Positions 24,753 to 34,104 of a stretch of 64,000 nt of DNA are shown piece by piece (the first letter of the stretch is position 1; each line of letters opens with the position of its first letter). Origin of the DNA: an uncultured Owenweeksia sp. (GTDB lineage: Bacteria > Bacteroidota > Bacteroidia > Flavobacteriales > Schleiferiaceae); NCBI GenBank assembly GCA_937146805.1, contig CAKZRR010000028.1, positions 1 to 64,000 of the forward strand. The letters run 5' to 3'. The notes beneath the pieces were generated by a model, which was not told where the DNA came from, searched no databases, and was given only the letters and a program-made list of their open reading frames with translations. A program made the translations under genes and the position numbers.

Positions 24753-24779
24753 GGGGGAGAAGAAACTATTTTGAGCGAG

Positions 24780-26504
24780 TTAAATGGTAATTTTAAAATT
24801 ATTACTAAGCGGAATTAGAGCGGCAAGCTGCTGATTTTCACTAATTGTATCCTTTGATTTTTGAACGGGTTCTGTTTCTTTTGGAGATGTATTGCTACTA
24901 TCCGTTTCGGTTTCTTCTTCTAAATATTGACTGGGTAAATCGCAGCCTTGGCAGTTAAGTCCGTGTGGGGTCATTTCCCAGGTTCTGCCAATCATATCCC
25001 AGTCCCATTCGTTACTAATATTGTCAATATCGTAAATAATATCGGCCATGGTTTCATCTAAATATACCGAGCTACCTGCTGGTAAATAAAGAGATATGTT
25101 TATTTCTTGCCCTCGGAAGCGGGTATTTTGGCGTAAAAGGTAATACAAGGGTACTTCAATAATGGAGTCGGTAATTTTGTATTCCATAATTACATCTGCC
25201 GTGTTTTTACGTGCTTCCTTTCGGTTAGGGCCTTGGGCTTCCGTTATAATTTTTAGATAAGCCTCATTTCCCGGAGCTTGTTTTATATCTAACTCTACAA
25301 AGCTAAAGGCATTTTTGTTGTTGGTTTGAAGCCAGTCAGAGCTAAAATCATTTAAGTAAGTGCGAGCGATTGTATCCTCTAAAACTTTTAAATGATAGTG
25401 GCTGTGGGAAGGTAAGTCTACGGTTTCGGTGATATGGGCATTACGGTCAAATTGCAAGCCCGCTTTTACGCTCCCAGTAATAAGTAGCGCCAAACCAATT
25501 ACGGTGGTAACGGTAAGGGCCGATCGGGTGGGTTTATTGAGTGGGTCGAGGTTGAAAATAAGACGGATGCCTAAATAAATAATAAGAAAGAAGGGCGCTA
25601 TGGTGGCTAAAATTAAGCCGGCTAGAATTAGGTTGTAGTGGTTTTGACCAATCGTTACCAATTCAATCCAATCAAAAAAATCACTTATTCCATACCCCGA
25701 GCCAATAAACTCAACACTGCCTGCAAACATGCCTATTACAAGGGATATTAAAATTAAAAAACCAATAAGCAGAAAAAAGAATCCAAACAGTTTACCGATT
25801 AGACGAAAAATGAGCCTAAAGCTTTCGATAATAAAGTCACCAATTCGAGAAAAGAGATCCCCAATTTGATTGTTGTGCTTTTTAAAATCGTACTCAGTGG
25901 CCTTTTTGGCAAAGTCTTTTACATTATTGCCAATATTACCCAGGTCATCTTTTATCGATTTTTCGATGTTGCTCACATTAACATGTGCTCCGCGCATTTG
26001 CAGTTTTTCGGCTGTGGTTTTTGCTTTTGGAATAACCACCCACATAATAATGTAGAACAAGAAACCGAATCCACTAAACATTAGGGCTAAAAATAGTAGG
26101 CGAATCCAAGTAGGCTCGGTATTCCAGTAAGCTGCTAATCCTGAGGCTACTCCACCAATCATAGAATTGTCTGGATCTCTAAAAATGCGTTTCGAATTGC
26201 TTTTATAACTGTGTGAGTTCTGCTTTTTGGGTTCTTCATCGGCATCCAAATAATCTTCGGGTTCACCCATAATGCCTATAACTTCCTCTACATCGGTAAG
26301 AGAGATTACATCTTTTGCCGGGCCTGTTCTATCTTTAAAAAGCTCGGCTATGCGTACCTCTATATCGTTAATAATTTCAGATCCACCTTCGGTACTTTTA
26401 AATTGAATTTTAAGAGTTTCGAGGTAGCGCTCAAGTTTGTAAAAGGCATTTTCATCAATATGAAAAATAAATCCGCCTAGGTTAATATTTAATGTCTTAT
26501 TCAT
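24780..26504 (-). CDS. PspC-domain envelope stress membrane protein
   Basis: A 574-residue protein. The N-terminal cytoplasmic domain (1-85) begins with NINLGGFIFHIDENAFYKLERYL, a block shared by PspC-type proteins of Bacteroidota. The PspC domain (about 107-165) has DNSMIGGVASGLAAYW and FLFYIIMWVVIPK. Three further hydrophobic segments lie at about 235-265, 295-320 and 335-350, and a ~200-residue periplasmic beta-rich tail follows. It is 6 bp downstream of a padR gene, so expression is probably PadR-controlled. PspC proteins sense or counter membrane stress in other bacteria; the role here is inferred. Confidence 0.82.
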   Translation of the reverse strand: MNKTLNINLGGFIFHIDENAFYKLERYLETLKIQFKSTEGGSEIINDIEVRIAELFKDRTGPAKDVISLTDVEEVIGIMGEPEDYLDADEEPKKQNSHSYKSNSKRIFRDPDNSMIGGVASGLAAYWNTEPTWIRLLFLALMFSGFGFLFYIIMWVVIPKAKTTAEKLQMRGAHVNVSNIEKSIKDDLGNIGNNVKDFAKKATEYDFKKHNNQIGDLFSRIGDFIIESFRLIFRLIGKLFGFFFLLIGFLILISLVIGMFAGSVEFIGSGYGISDFFDWIELVTIGQNHYNLILAGLILATIAPFFLIIYLGIRLIFNLDPLNKPTRSALTVTTVIGLALLITGSVKAGLQFDRNAHITETVDLPSHSHYHLKVLEDTIARTYLNDFSSDWLQTNNKNAFSFVELDIKQAPGNEAYLKIITEAQGPNRKEARKNTADVIMEYKITDSIIEVPLYYLLRQNTRFRGQEINISLYLPAGSSVYLDETMADIIYDIDNISNEWDWDMIGRTWEMTPHGLNCQGCDLPSQYLEEETETDSSNTSPKETEPVQKSKDTISENQQLAALIPLSNNFKITI

Positions 26505-26510
26505 GGCTAC

Positions 26511-26837
26511 TTAGTTTTTGGTGGTTTTAGAAACGGCTTCTACAAGTTTGTTCCACGAAGCCTGCAATTCGGAGAGGGCGGCAATACCCTTCTCGGTAAG
26601 TGAATAGTACTTTCGGGGTGGCCCCGAGGTTGATTCTTCCCAGCGATAGGCAAGGAGTTCTGCATTTTTAAGACGAGTAAGCAGGGGATATAATGTGCCT
26701 TCAACAACAATCATCTCTGCCTTTTTCAAGTGGGCAATAATATCTGAAGCGTAGGCATCTTGCTTTTGTAAAAGCGATAAGATGCACAACTCCAGAGCAC
26801 CTTTGCGCATTTGGGCTTTGGTGTTTTCTAAATTCAT
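26511..26837 (-). CDS. PadR family transcriptional regulator
   Basis: A 108-residue winged-helix protein of the short PadR class. The helix-turn-helix region runs from RKGALELCILSLLQKQDAYASDII (about 11-34), and the wing is the VVEGTLYPLLTRLKNAELLAYRW block (about 44-66) followed by GPPRKYYSLTEKG. It is a dimeric repressor. Adjacent PspC downstream (6 bp) and a dyad over the promoter upstream (26962-26984) suggest it represses its own operon. Inducer unknown. Confidence 0.92.
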   Translation of the reverse strand: MNLENTKAQMRKGALELCILSLLQKQDAYASDIIAHLKKAEMIVVEGTLYPLLTRLKNAELLAYRWEESTSGPPRKYYSLTEKGIAALSELQASWNKLVEAVSKTTKN

Positions 26838-26941
26838 AGGGCGGTAGTCATTTAGTTTTTCATTTTTATGGTTTAGGGCATTCGCCTGGTTTTCGTAACA
26901 GGTTTTAAAAATTAAAATAGCTTTTTAGCTAGAATGCTTGG

Positions 26942-26949
26942 CAAAGATA
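26942..26949 (-). promoter_or_regulatory. -7 promoter box of padR-pspC operon
   Basis: TATCTTTG on the reverse strand matches TAnnTTTG exactly, about 105 bases before the padR ATG. A TTG about 21 bases upstream, inside the dyad at 26962-26984, is a fitting -33 element. Confidence 0.55.
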
Positions 26950-26961
26950 TATTAAAAGACA

Positions 26962-26984
26962 GGTACTATGCAATACAAAGTACC
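26962..26984. promoter_or_regulatory. Probable PadR operator
   Basis: An interrupted dyad GGTACT (26962-26967) and AGTACC (26979-26984), with inner pairs TATG/AATAC only partly symmetric, overlies the -33 position of the padR promoter. Its position is what an autorepressor needs. Confidence 0.55.
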
Positions 26985-27090
26985 ATATAAAAACGTAACT
27001 ACCTGATTATAGGGCAGTATAATTTTAAAAGGAGATTTTGTTAGCCTCGAAAAGAGATTAATTTAAGAGTTGCGTGATGGTGAAAAGGGC

Positions 27091-28131
27091 TTAATTGAGT
27101 TGACGCATGGCTTTTGAAAAGCGTCTAGAAAGGTGAAAGGCCTCACCAATGGGTGTAGATTTTTCGCCATTAACTTTGGCCTGCTTAGCCAATAAATGCA
27201 GCTGCTTAAAATGATTGTTGGTAATACGCCAAGCTTGTCCCAAGCTTATTTGTGCATCGTAAATATGTGCGGGCTCGGCATTGGCTCCATTTACCTCTAG
27301 TATGGCAAAATTTTTAAGTTGCTCTAAATCTTGCCAGCTGTCAAACTTTAAATCGAAACGGCCGTATTCAAAGCCATGTAGCGATTCACAAATTTGCGCC
27401 ATGGCTTTTTTTAGGGCAACCGTATTGTGTTGTTGGGCATTGCAAAATTGGGTGCCCAATCTATGGTTTCCAATGGCTTCTAGCTTTAATATTTCATTTT
27501 TGGCGAGCACCTTGTTTAGGGCAACATCGTTGCTTTTACGAAGGCGTTTTAATTGTAGAAAAAAGCGGTCGTCCTTACGTAATAGTGCTTCCAACGTACT
27601 TTGTCCATCTCCCGTAAGGGTAAAAAAAACTCGCTCCATTAAAGAGGTTATTTCCCAAGTGTTATTTATGGGGTTTTTAATACAAAACACACCCACCTCC
27701 TTGGGGTAATCTATAAATTGTTGTGCTAAATAATCAAATTGCAACGCAAGATTTAATTTCTTTAATTCATTGTAGTTGTTTATTTTATGGATTCCTTTTC
27801 CGCGCATTCCCCGGTCGGGTTTTAGTATTATCGGAAAATCAATAGGCTGTGTTTTTAACCAATGAGCTAAGGCGTTTCCTTGATGATTTTTTGGTATTTT
27901 AAGGGTGGTGGGTGTCCAATGTTTGGGGCTTTTTTGGTGCATTTCCCACTTCGATTCTTCATACATCCCGCCATAGCGCATAAACGGCCTGTTAAGTAAT
28001 GATGGAAATGTAAAGCCTGTGGTAGTACCGTAATAGAGGTACTGAAAAAAACGCGGTAAATACACAATTTGCCAGGGCCAATATTCCCATTGCAAAAGCA
28101 CAATTCGCTTACGTCTCCACCAGTCTTGCAT
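27091..28131 (-). CDS. ATP-grasp family protein
   Basis: A 346-residue protein with an ATP-grasp fold similar to the D-alanine-D-alanine ligase superfamily. Visible are the nucleotide-binding DFPIILKPDRGMRGKGI (about 103-119), a glutamate-lined loop FLAQQFIDYPKEVGVF (about 141-156), and metal-binding YGRFDLKFDSW and AILEVNGANAEPAHIYD (about 275-300). It would ligate a carboxylate to an amine using ATP; substrate unknown. A single hydrophobic patch near the N-terminus (WPWQIVYLPRFFQYLYY) is likely part of the fold. It overlaps the NRDE gene by one base (TAATG), so they are coupled. Confidence 0.78.
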   Translation of the reverse strand: MQDWWRRKRIVLLQWEYWPWQIVYLPRFFQYLYYGTTTGFTFPSLLNRPFMRYGGMYEESKWEMHQKSPKHWTPTTLKIPKNHQGNALAHWLKTQPIDFPIILKPDRGMRGKGIHKINNYNELKKLNLALQFDYLAQQFIDYPKEVGVFCIKNPINNTWEITSLMERVFFTLTGDGQSTLEALLRKDDRFFLQLKRLRKSNDVALNKVLAKNEILKLEAIGNHRLGTQFCNAQQHNTVALKKAMAQICESLHGFEYGRFDLKFDSWQDLEQLKNFAILEVNGANAEPAHIYDAQISLGQAWRITNNHFKQLHLLAKQAKVNGEKSTPIGEAFHLSRRFSKAMRQLN

Positions 28132-28844
28132 TAGCCTTTCAGGGTTTGAGTTAAGTATTGTTCGCTGCCACTGATAAAATCTTTGTAAAGCAACTCGGCC
28201 TTTTCGTGGTTAGTAGAAATCTGAGAAACACTCAATGTCTTTAAAATGCCCCATCTGCTCATTAAAAGGTCATTTTCGCTATCACCATCTCCGGCTTGTA
28301 AATGAAAGTTTAGAATGCCGTTGGCTGTAAATTGGTTATTGCTTTGGCGCCACTTATCAAACCAATGCTTTCGCTTAATGCGCACTTGGGGGGTGTACAA
28401 CATACTGGAGGACCAAATTTGTGTTTCGCTACTATTTATTTGATTAATAGTAGTTTGGGCTGTGTCGTGCGTAATTTGAAATAAGCCGGTTTGATCTTTC
28501 AATAAAAGAGTGAAGGGTTCTAAATTGTTAAAATTATAGCCTTGGTAAAAGTGGGTAGCGGATGCATGTTTAAAGCTATCTAAAACTACCAAGCCTCTGC
28601 TATGGCGGTAGGGTAATTTTCGCTGGTGTGGGTGGCTGCCACCATTAAGCAGGCAGGCAGCTTTATTGCTTTCCGAAAAAGCAAACCAGGTACCTTGTGC
28701 TTCTAAATCTTTTGGAAAAAACACTTTAACACCTCCAATAATATCTTCCACAAAATGCGGAGTTGTTGGGCGGTCCATGCGCTCATCTCGATTGTGAGTG
28801 AAAATGTAGCCATTGGGTAATGGCAGGTATGTTAAAGTACACAT
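28131..28844 (-). CDS. NRDE family (TANGO2-like) protein
   Basis: A 237-residue protein of the NRDE/TANGO2 family, Ntn-hydrolase-like. It begins with MCTLTY, whose cysteine is at position 2 as in the family, and has the naming motif HNRDERMDRP (about 17-26) and LEAQGTWFAFSE plus AACLLNGG (about 48-70). Function in bacteria is uncertain; the eukaryotic counterpart is linked to heme or lipid handling. Coupled by a one-base overlap to the downstream ATP-grasp gene. Confidence 0.88.
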   Translation of the reverse strand: MCTLTYLPLPNGYIFTHNRDERMDRPTTPHFVEDIIGGVKVFFPKDLEAQGTWFAFSESNKAACLLNGGSHPHQRKLPYRHSRGLVVLDSFKHASATHFYQGYNFNNLEPFTLLLKDQTGLFQITHDTAQTTINQINSSETQIWSSSMLYTPQVRIKRKHWFDKWRQSNNQFTANGILNFHLQAGDGDSENDLLMSRWGILKTLSVSQISTNHEKAELLYKDFISGSEQYLTQTLKG

Positions 28845-28920
28845 GGTTTACCCGCAAAAATTTTTAGGAGCGGGAAGTTAAGAAAAAAAATAGGCTACCA
28901 TTTGTCGCGTAGACAATCCT

Positions 28921-30210
28921 TTAATCTGAAAAATTTTGCCTTTGGAAGGGTCTTATAATCAGGCGCATTTTTTTATCATAGCTAAAGTAACTCAACACCC
29001 AGTTTGTTAAAACCACCGCCTTGTTTTTAAAACCCACTAGGCTCATTAAGTGAACAAACATCCAAACGAGCCATCCGGCAAAGCCACCAAAACGCAGGGT
29101 GCCTAAATCTACCACGGCTTTGTTTCGGCCTACAGTAGCCATGGTACCGGGGTCTTTGTATTTAAAATTTTGCGGTTTTTTATTTTGCGCCCAAGCTTTA
29201 AAATTTTTGGCTAGGTGTTGCCCTTGCTGCATAGCCACTTGTGCCAACATGGGGTGTCCTTTGGGGTATTCACTGGCTTGCATAGCCGCTACATCACCAA
29301 TGGCAAAAATATTTTGGTGGCTACCTACCTGATTAAACTCATTCACTAAATAGCGACCACCTCCCATTTCACCTTGTTCGTTTAAACCTTCGATGGACGC
29401 GCCTTTTACCCCAGCTGCCCATATTAAGGTGCTGGCCGGTAAAGTTTTTTTATCGGTATAAACATCCTTACCATCGTAATTGGCCACCTTGGTGTCTGTC
29501 CAAACTTGCACGCCTAGTTGTGTTAAATATTTAAGCGATTTTTTAGAGGCCGTATCGCTCATAGGCGGAAGCACTTTATCCATAGCCTCAATAAGGTGAA
29601 TGGACATTTGACGAAAGTCTAAATCGGGATAATCGTTGGGCAACACATGGGTTTTGAGCTCAGCTAGGGCTCCGGCCAGTTCTACGCCTGTAGGTCCAGC
29701 ACCCACAATTACAAAGTTCATAAGCCTTTGACGGTCAGATAACTCATGGCTTAGCGCTGCTTTTTCAAAATTCTCTAAAATTAAAGATCGAAGATTGAGG
29801 GCTTCCGGAATATTTTTCATGGGAAGACCTTTTTGGGCCACGCCTTTTAAACCAAAATAATTAGTGGTGCTGCCTGTAGCAATCACCAAATAATCATATT
29901 GCAAAGGGCCAATATTGGTGTGCAAAACATTTTGCGGTGCTTCTACTTTTTGAGCAGCAGCCAACCTGAAATAAAAGTTTTTTTGACCTTTAAAAATACG
30001 CCTTATGGGGTAAGCAATACTATCAGGTTCTAGGCCTGCTGTGGCTACTTGGTATAATAAAGGTTGAAATGTGTGGTAATTGTGTTTATCTAACATTACC
30101 ACTTGGTAGGCTTGTTTGGCCAATTTTTTGGCCAGCTGCAATCCTCCAAAACCACAACCTATAATTACAATGCGTTTAAGGTTGGTATCTGGAATATTGA
30201 GAGCGTTCAT
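28921..30210 (-). CDS. ndh: Type II NADH:quinone oxidoreductase (NDH-2)
   Basis: A 429-residue flavoprotein of normal NDH-2 length. It moves electrons from NADH to menaquinone at the inner face of the membrane without pumping protons. FAD site: VIIGCGFGGLQLAKKL (about 15-30). NADH site: VIVGAGPTGVELAGALAEL (about 165-183). The conserved IFAIGDVAAM (about 295-305) and PMLAQVAMQQGQHLAKNF (about 315-332) are present, the latter being the quinone-site block. A C-terminal amphipathic/hydrophobic tail (GGFAGWLVWMFVHLMSLVG, about 378-396) provides membrane attachment. Downstream of the glycosyltransferase by 11 bp. Confidence 0.92.
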   Translation of the reverse strand: MNALNIPDTNLKRIVIIGCGFGGLQLAKKLAKQAYQVVMLDKHNYHTFQPLLYQVATAGLEPDSIAYPIRRIFKGQKNFYFRLAAAQKVEAPQNVLHTNIGPLQYDYLVIATGSTTNYFGLKGVAQKGLPMKNIPEALNLRSLILENFEKAALSHELSDRQRLMNFVIVGAGPTGVELAGALAELKTHVLPNDYPDLDFRQMSIHLIEAMDKVLPPMSDTASKKSLKYLTQLGVQVWTDTKVANYDGKDVYTDKKTLPASTLIWAAGVKGASIEGLNEQGEMGGGRYLVNEFNQVGSHQNIFAIGDVAAMQASEYPKGHPMLAQVAMQQGQHLAKNFKAWAQNKKPQNFKYKDPGTMATVGRNKAVVDLGTLRFGGFAGWLVWMFVHLMSLVGFKNKAVVLTNWVLSYFSYDKKMRLIIRPFQRQNFSD

Positions 30211-30221
30211 ACGGTTGTTAT

Positions 30222-31178
30222 TTAACGGATGCGTTTAAAATTTTTAAACTCACCAATGGGCTTTCCCATTAGTAGGTTCACTTCTACCCAAGTTAAAATT
30301 CGATACTTGGTTTTTTCGTGTTTGGCTTTTTGTGTTTTCTTTTTAAGAGGGCCATTGACTTGTAATTCGTCTTTCCAAAATATTTTGCTGAGCCATTGCT
30401 GCATACTTTTTGGGTGGCTTCCTTTAAACTTTTTTACTCGGTTTAAAGGGCCGTAATCAAAGTAGTCTTCTTGGTCTTTAAACAGTTTTTCGGTGGCTTC
30501 TTTGCCGCGGTATGTACTACTGGATATTTTTCGTTTTTTACCCATAAGCGCAGGCGGGCGCACCCAGCCGTAGTGGTAAATTTCGGCTTCAATTTGTGCT
30601 ACCCGTAGCTTGCGGCAAGTCTCTTGATTTTGATAGTCTTCAAATTTGCCGTTAAAGCTACCTGTATGGAAACGAAAGCTTTGGGCATCTTTAAAGCTAT
30701 GTATTTGAGGTAAGTTTCTAATTACCCTAATTTCCCTTTTGTAAAAAGCATGAGATGGGTTGTAGTGCTCAAAGTCGCCCCAAAAGTGCTTGTAATGAAA
30801 CACAAAACCTTCCACCTCCTTATCTTCATGATATTGCTCAAAAGCTTTTTGTATCGTAGGGATGTATTTTTCGTGCAGTGCCTCATCACACTGTAAGTAA
30901 AAGAGCCAATCACCTGTGCAGGCTTGTTTAGCAAGGTCGGTTTGTTGCGCGAAAATGGTGTTTTTAGGATATTTTTCAGGCTCCCAATTGCTGTGCACAA
31001 TTTTAATTTTGTCACTTTTTAGCGATAGAATTTCGGCTTCTGTTTGGTCATCCACATCACCCTTGCCCAGCAACACAATGTATTCATCTACAATGGGTAA
31101 TATAGAGGCAATGCTTTCCTTGGCGGGAATAAAAAGTTTGGTGGCGTTTTTTACGAAGGTGAATCCACTAATTTTCAT
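30222..31178 (-). CDS. Glycosyltransferase, GT2-like
   Basis: A 318-residue cytoplasmic protein starting with the pattern MKISGFTFVKNATKL used by GT-A glycosyltransferases related to lipopolysaccharide core beta-glucosyltransferases. Other elements: the aspartates in GKGDVDDQT (about 38-46), TGDWLFYLQCDEALHE (about 88-103) as the DxD-like metal site, and YHYGWVRPPALMGKKR (about 206-221). Transfers a sugar from a nucleotide donor; acceptor unknown. Lies 3 bp after the SnoaL-like lipoprotein gene and 11 bp before ndh, in a dense reverse-strand run. Confidence 0.8.
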   Translation of the reverse strand: MKISGFTFVKNATKLFIPAKESIASILPIVDEYIVLLGKGDVDDQTEAEILSLKSDKIKIVHSNWEPEKYPKNTIFAQQTDLAKQACTGDWLFYLQCDEALHEKYIPTIQKAFEQYHEDKEVEGFVFHYKHFWGDFEHYNPSHAFYKREIRVIRNLPQIHSFKDAQSFRFHTGSFNGKFEDYQNQETCRKLRVAQIEAEIYHYGWVRPPALMGKKRKISSSTYRGKEATEKLFKDQEDYFDYGPLNRVKKFKGSHPKSMQQWLSKIFWKDELQVNGPLKKKTQKAKHEKTKYRILTWVEVNLLMGKPIGEFKNFKRIR

Positions 31179-31181
31179 AGG

Positions 31182-31652
31182 CTAGCTTGAGTGATCCGCA
31201 ATAATTTTCCATTGATTATTTTCAAACTTCCAAACCAGCGAATAACTGCCTTTAAGCGTGTCGGTTTGCCTAAAAAGATGCCATCGGCCAATTACCAAAG
31301 CGTGGTTGGTATTTAGATTTTTATAGCTGTCGTTCTTAAAAAGTAATTGCCCCATTTTTTCGGGGGTGGGATAACTTTTTTGGTAATTAGCTAACGTGGG
31401 TGCCCAGCCATACGTTAAACCACGGCTGCCTACAAATTGCATTGAGTCATTTTTCCAATAGGCAGCCATAAAGCCTTCTAAATCACCTTGGTTCCAAGCT
31501 GTTTCTTGAGCAGCCATGGTCGAATCAATTTGACTTTTCCAAGGTTTTACAACCTTTTTAGTTTGTGCCATTTCTGCATGGGGACATTGCTGTTTATTTT
31601 GACAAGCCATTAAAGCTCCAAAAGCAAGGAGCACGGTGAATAATTTTTTCAT
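31182..31652 (-). CDS. SnoaL/DUF4440-like lipoprotein
   Basis: A 156-residue lipoprotein. The signal peptide ends at the lipobox LMAC (cysteine about 17). The mature part has the NTF2/SnoaL fold of DUF4440 proteins: QETAWNQGDLEGFMAAYWKNDSMQFVG (about 49-75) and the closing SYSLVWKFENNQWKIIADHSS. Such domains bind small hydrophobic molecules or act as isomerase-like enzymes; no ligand can be assigned. Its start overlaps the DinB gene stop by four bases (ATGA-type), indicating coupling. Confidence 0.82.
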   Translation of the reverse strand: MKKLFTVLLAFGALMACQNKQQCPHAEMAQTKKVVKPWKSQIDSTMAAQETAWNQGDLEGFMAAYWKNDSMQFVGSRGLTYGWAPTLANYQKSYPTPEKMGQLLFKNDSYKNLNTNHALVIGRWHLFRQTDTLKGSYSLVWKFENNQWKIIADHSS

Positions 31653-32158
31653 AGGTAGCGTTCCTTTAAAATAGTAAGGTGGTGAAAGCTGTGCCCCGCA
31701 ATAATAAAGGGAAGACTTCGTAAGGTTGTTTGGCTCCCGCTTACGGTAGCGGTTTGGTCCATCAGTTCGTTTGGCAACGATTTAAAAACACCTACTGTAA
31801 AATTGCGAAGTGTTTTAAATTGCTGCAAGGTTTCGTTCCAATTGAGGCTTGCTTTTTTGGCGTTATTAGCCCAAATGTTTTCATCAAACCCTGCTAAATT
31901 AGGCTCACCGCCTCTGGCCATCCAAAGAGCACGGTAGGTAAAAACTAAGTCGCAATCAATAAGATGCTGTACCAATTGCTGTACGGTCCATTTACCTTCT
32001 TCATAAGCGTAATCTCGTTTGTCTTCGGGTAAATTCTCCAAAAATCGAATCAACATTTCACCGCTATCGTTGAGATTTTGCAGCGCATTAGCGCCACGGG
32101 TTAATTGAACATAATGATCAAAGTAGGGGTCGTATTCACTTTTTTTGGGTCGTTGCAT
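31649..32158 (-). CDS. DinB family protein
   Basis: A 169-residue four-helix-bundle protein of the DinB/YfiT-like superfamily. Conserved histidines that bind metal are in VQQLVQHLIDCD (about 62-73) and at the end in IIAGHSFHHLTILKERYL (about 152-169). These proteins are often bacillithiol- or mycothiol-dependent transferases, but many Bacteroidota copies are unassigned. First gene of a run with the overlapping lipoprotein gene. Confidence 0.85.
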   Translation of the reverse strand: MQRPKKSEYDPYFDHYVQLTRGANALQNLNDSGEMLIRFLENLPEDKRDYAYEEGKWTVQQLVQHLIDCDLVFTYRALWMARGGEPNLAGFDENIWANNAKKASLNWNETLQQFKTLRNFTVGVFKSLPNELMDQTATVSGSQTTLRSLPFIIAGHSFHHLTILKERYL

Positions 32159-32190
32159 AGGGGGCTCTGTTCCTGATTATCGGTGGCTTT

Positions 32191-34062
32191 TTATTTGATT
32201 CCGATTAGTTTGTGGTACCATTTTAAGTTTTTAAGTCGTTCTATTTCAGTTTTTTTGGTTTCACTTTCCTTGTTCGCCTTCTGTAAATGGGATTCTGAGC
32301 TCAGTAGCTTAGTTTCAAGTCGGCTAGAGTGAAGTTGTTCGTCCAATAGTTTTTTTTCGACTTGATGTAATGCGTCTTTTAATTTTTCAGTTTCGTGTTT
32401 AAATTCTGAAATTTTATTTAAAAGTAGTTCTATCGAAGAATCCTGTTCAGATATTTTATTGTTTGTTGTTCCAAGTTGCTCTATAAGCGAAGAGTTCTTT
32501 TGTTTGAAATCCAAGAATCGCTTTCCTTGTACTTCAATGAATTTCTTGAAAATATCCGTGTCAATATCATTTCGGAATTTTAAAGCTCTTTTAAAAAAGT
32601 CAAATGCAGGTTTGATTTTACCTTTTCCAAAATTCTCTCTTGCTTTTTTATAGTAGAAATCGGCCTTGCCTGTATTAAGTTGTTCAGTTATTAATGTTCC
32701 TGGTGTTTTGTTTTGAGCAAATTCAATAACTCTTGGGTCAGTTCTTATTGCGTTGCTGGTAAGTTGTGTTTTAAGCATTAATCCACTATAGGAAGTACAA
32801 CGACTTAAAGCAACGTAAACTTGACCTGGTGCAAACGCTCTTCCTAAATCGGCAATAACTTTCTCAAATGTTAAACCTTGGCTTTTATGTACTGTAATTG
32901 CCCAAGCCAATTGAATCGGAAATTGCTCAAATGTTCCGACAATTTCTTCTTCTACTCTTTTATTTTCCTTATTGTAAGTGTATTGGATGTTCTCCCAAAG
33001 AGCTTTTTCAATAGTTAAGTCAGCTTTAGTGTCATCATCAAACTCTACAATTATCTCATCTTCTTTTAATTCTTTTATTTTAGCAATAGTCCCATTAATA
33101 AACCTATTTAGTTCACTTGTGTCGTTTTTAATAAACATTATTTGTGAACCAATTTTTAATTGTAAGTGGTGATCCGTGGGTTTGTTGCTTTCTGGAAATT
33201 TCCCTGTAACTGTTGCTTCAAATGTGAAAAGTTTTGTTTTAAGCTGGTCAAGTTTGGTTAGGTTGATTTCGTTTACAATGTCCTTGTGTGTTGCTAAAAT
33301 AATATAGTCATTTCCATTACTTGAGAAATGAGGATTGTATTTAGAGTTAAGTGTTGTGAAGTCTTCTGGGGTTAATTTACTAACTCGCACTCTATTAAGC
33401 AGGTCAATAAACTCCTGTTCATTCTGTCTGTATATTTTCTTAAGTTCTATATACAGCGGTGTGTTTTGTTCAATAATTTTTGAACTAAAGAAAAAAGGAG
33501 TTTTATAAAATTGAGAAAGAATATTCCATTCATTAGTTTTTGCAATTGGAGGTAATTGAAAAGTATCTCCAATCAAGATTACCTGAACACCACCAAAAGG
33601 TAAATATGGTTTTTTGCGAAAAACTTTTAATATTCTGTCAATTACATCCAACATATCTGCCCTTACCATTGAAATTTCATCAATGATTAGCAGTTCCAAA
33701 TTTTCAATTATTTCACGCTTGTCTTCGCTGTATCTAAATGTTGTATAAATTGTTTCTCGAATCTCTGTTCCTGTTGCGTTTGTTCTTAATCTTGAATCAT
33801 TAGGAACGAAAGGTCCAAAAGGAATTTGGAAAAAAGAGTTAATTGTAACACCACCTGCATTTATGGCGGCAACTCCTGTTGGTGCAAGAATTACTGTATT
33901 CTTATTTGTCGTGTCTTTTATGTATTTGAGAAAAGTTGTTTTACCCGTACCTGCTTTTCCTGTTAGGTAAACTAATTTATCCGTGTGGCGAACAAATTCC
34001 ACAGCGTTGTTAAATTCAACATTTTCTATATCAAGTTCTATGTTGTCTACTGTTTCGGGCAT
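32191..34062 (-). CDS. Pif1-like DNA helicase with C-terminal coiled coil
   Basis: A 623-residue superfamily 1B helicase. Walker A is LTGKAGTGKTTFLKYI (33-48), motif Ia APTGVAAINAGG (about 60-71), Walker B LLIIDEISMVRADMLD (about 124-139), motif III ILIGDTFQLPPI (about 162-173), and motifs V/VI are AWAITVHKSQGLTFEKV (about 386-402) and YVALSRCTS (about 418-426). After residue 480 the protein turns into a tail with long Glu/Lys-rich coiled coil (about 520-610) ending in LKWYHKLIGIK. It unwinds DNA 5'-3' by family analogy. The gene looks more AT-rich than its neighbours, and standalone Pif1-like copies are often acquired. Confidence 0.85.
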   Translation of the reverse strand: MPETVDNIELDIENVEFNNAVEFVRHTDKLVYLTGKAGTGKTTFLKYIKDTTNKNTVILAPTGVAAINAGGVTINSFFQIPFGPFVPNDSRLRTNATGTEIRETIYTTFRYSEDKREIIENLELLIIDEISMVRADMLDVIDRILKVFRKKPYLPFGGVQVILIGDTFQLPPIAKTNEWNILSQFYKTPFFFSSKIIEQNTPLYIELKKIYRQNEQEFIDLLNRVRVSKLTPEDFTTLNSKYNPHFSSNGNDYIILATHKDIVNEINLTKLDQLKTKLFTFEATVTGKFPESNKPTDHHLQLKIGSQIMFIKNDTSELNRFINGTIAKIKELKEDEIIVEFDDDTKADLTIEKALWENIQYTYNKENKRVEEEIVGTFEQFPIQLAWAITVHKSQGLTFEKVIADLGRAFAPGQVYVALSRCTSYSGLMLKTQLTSNAIRTDPRVIEFAQNKTPGTLITEQLNTGKADFYYKKARENFGKGKIKPAFDFFKRALKFRNDIDTDIFKKFIEVQGKRFLDFKQKNSSLIEQLGTTNNKISEQDSSIELLLNKISEFKHETEKLKDALHQVEKKLLDEQLHSSRLETKLLSSESHLQKANKESETKKTEIERLKNLKWYHKLIGIK

Positions 34063-34104
34063 TAAGGTTTCTTAATGTTTTTTTAAGGCGAGATGATGTT
34101 GCAA

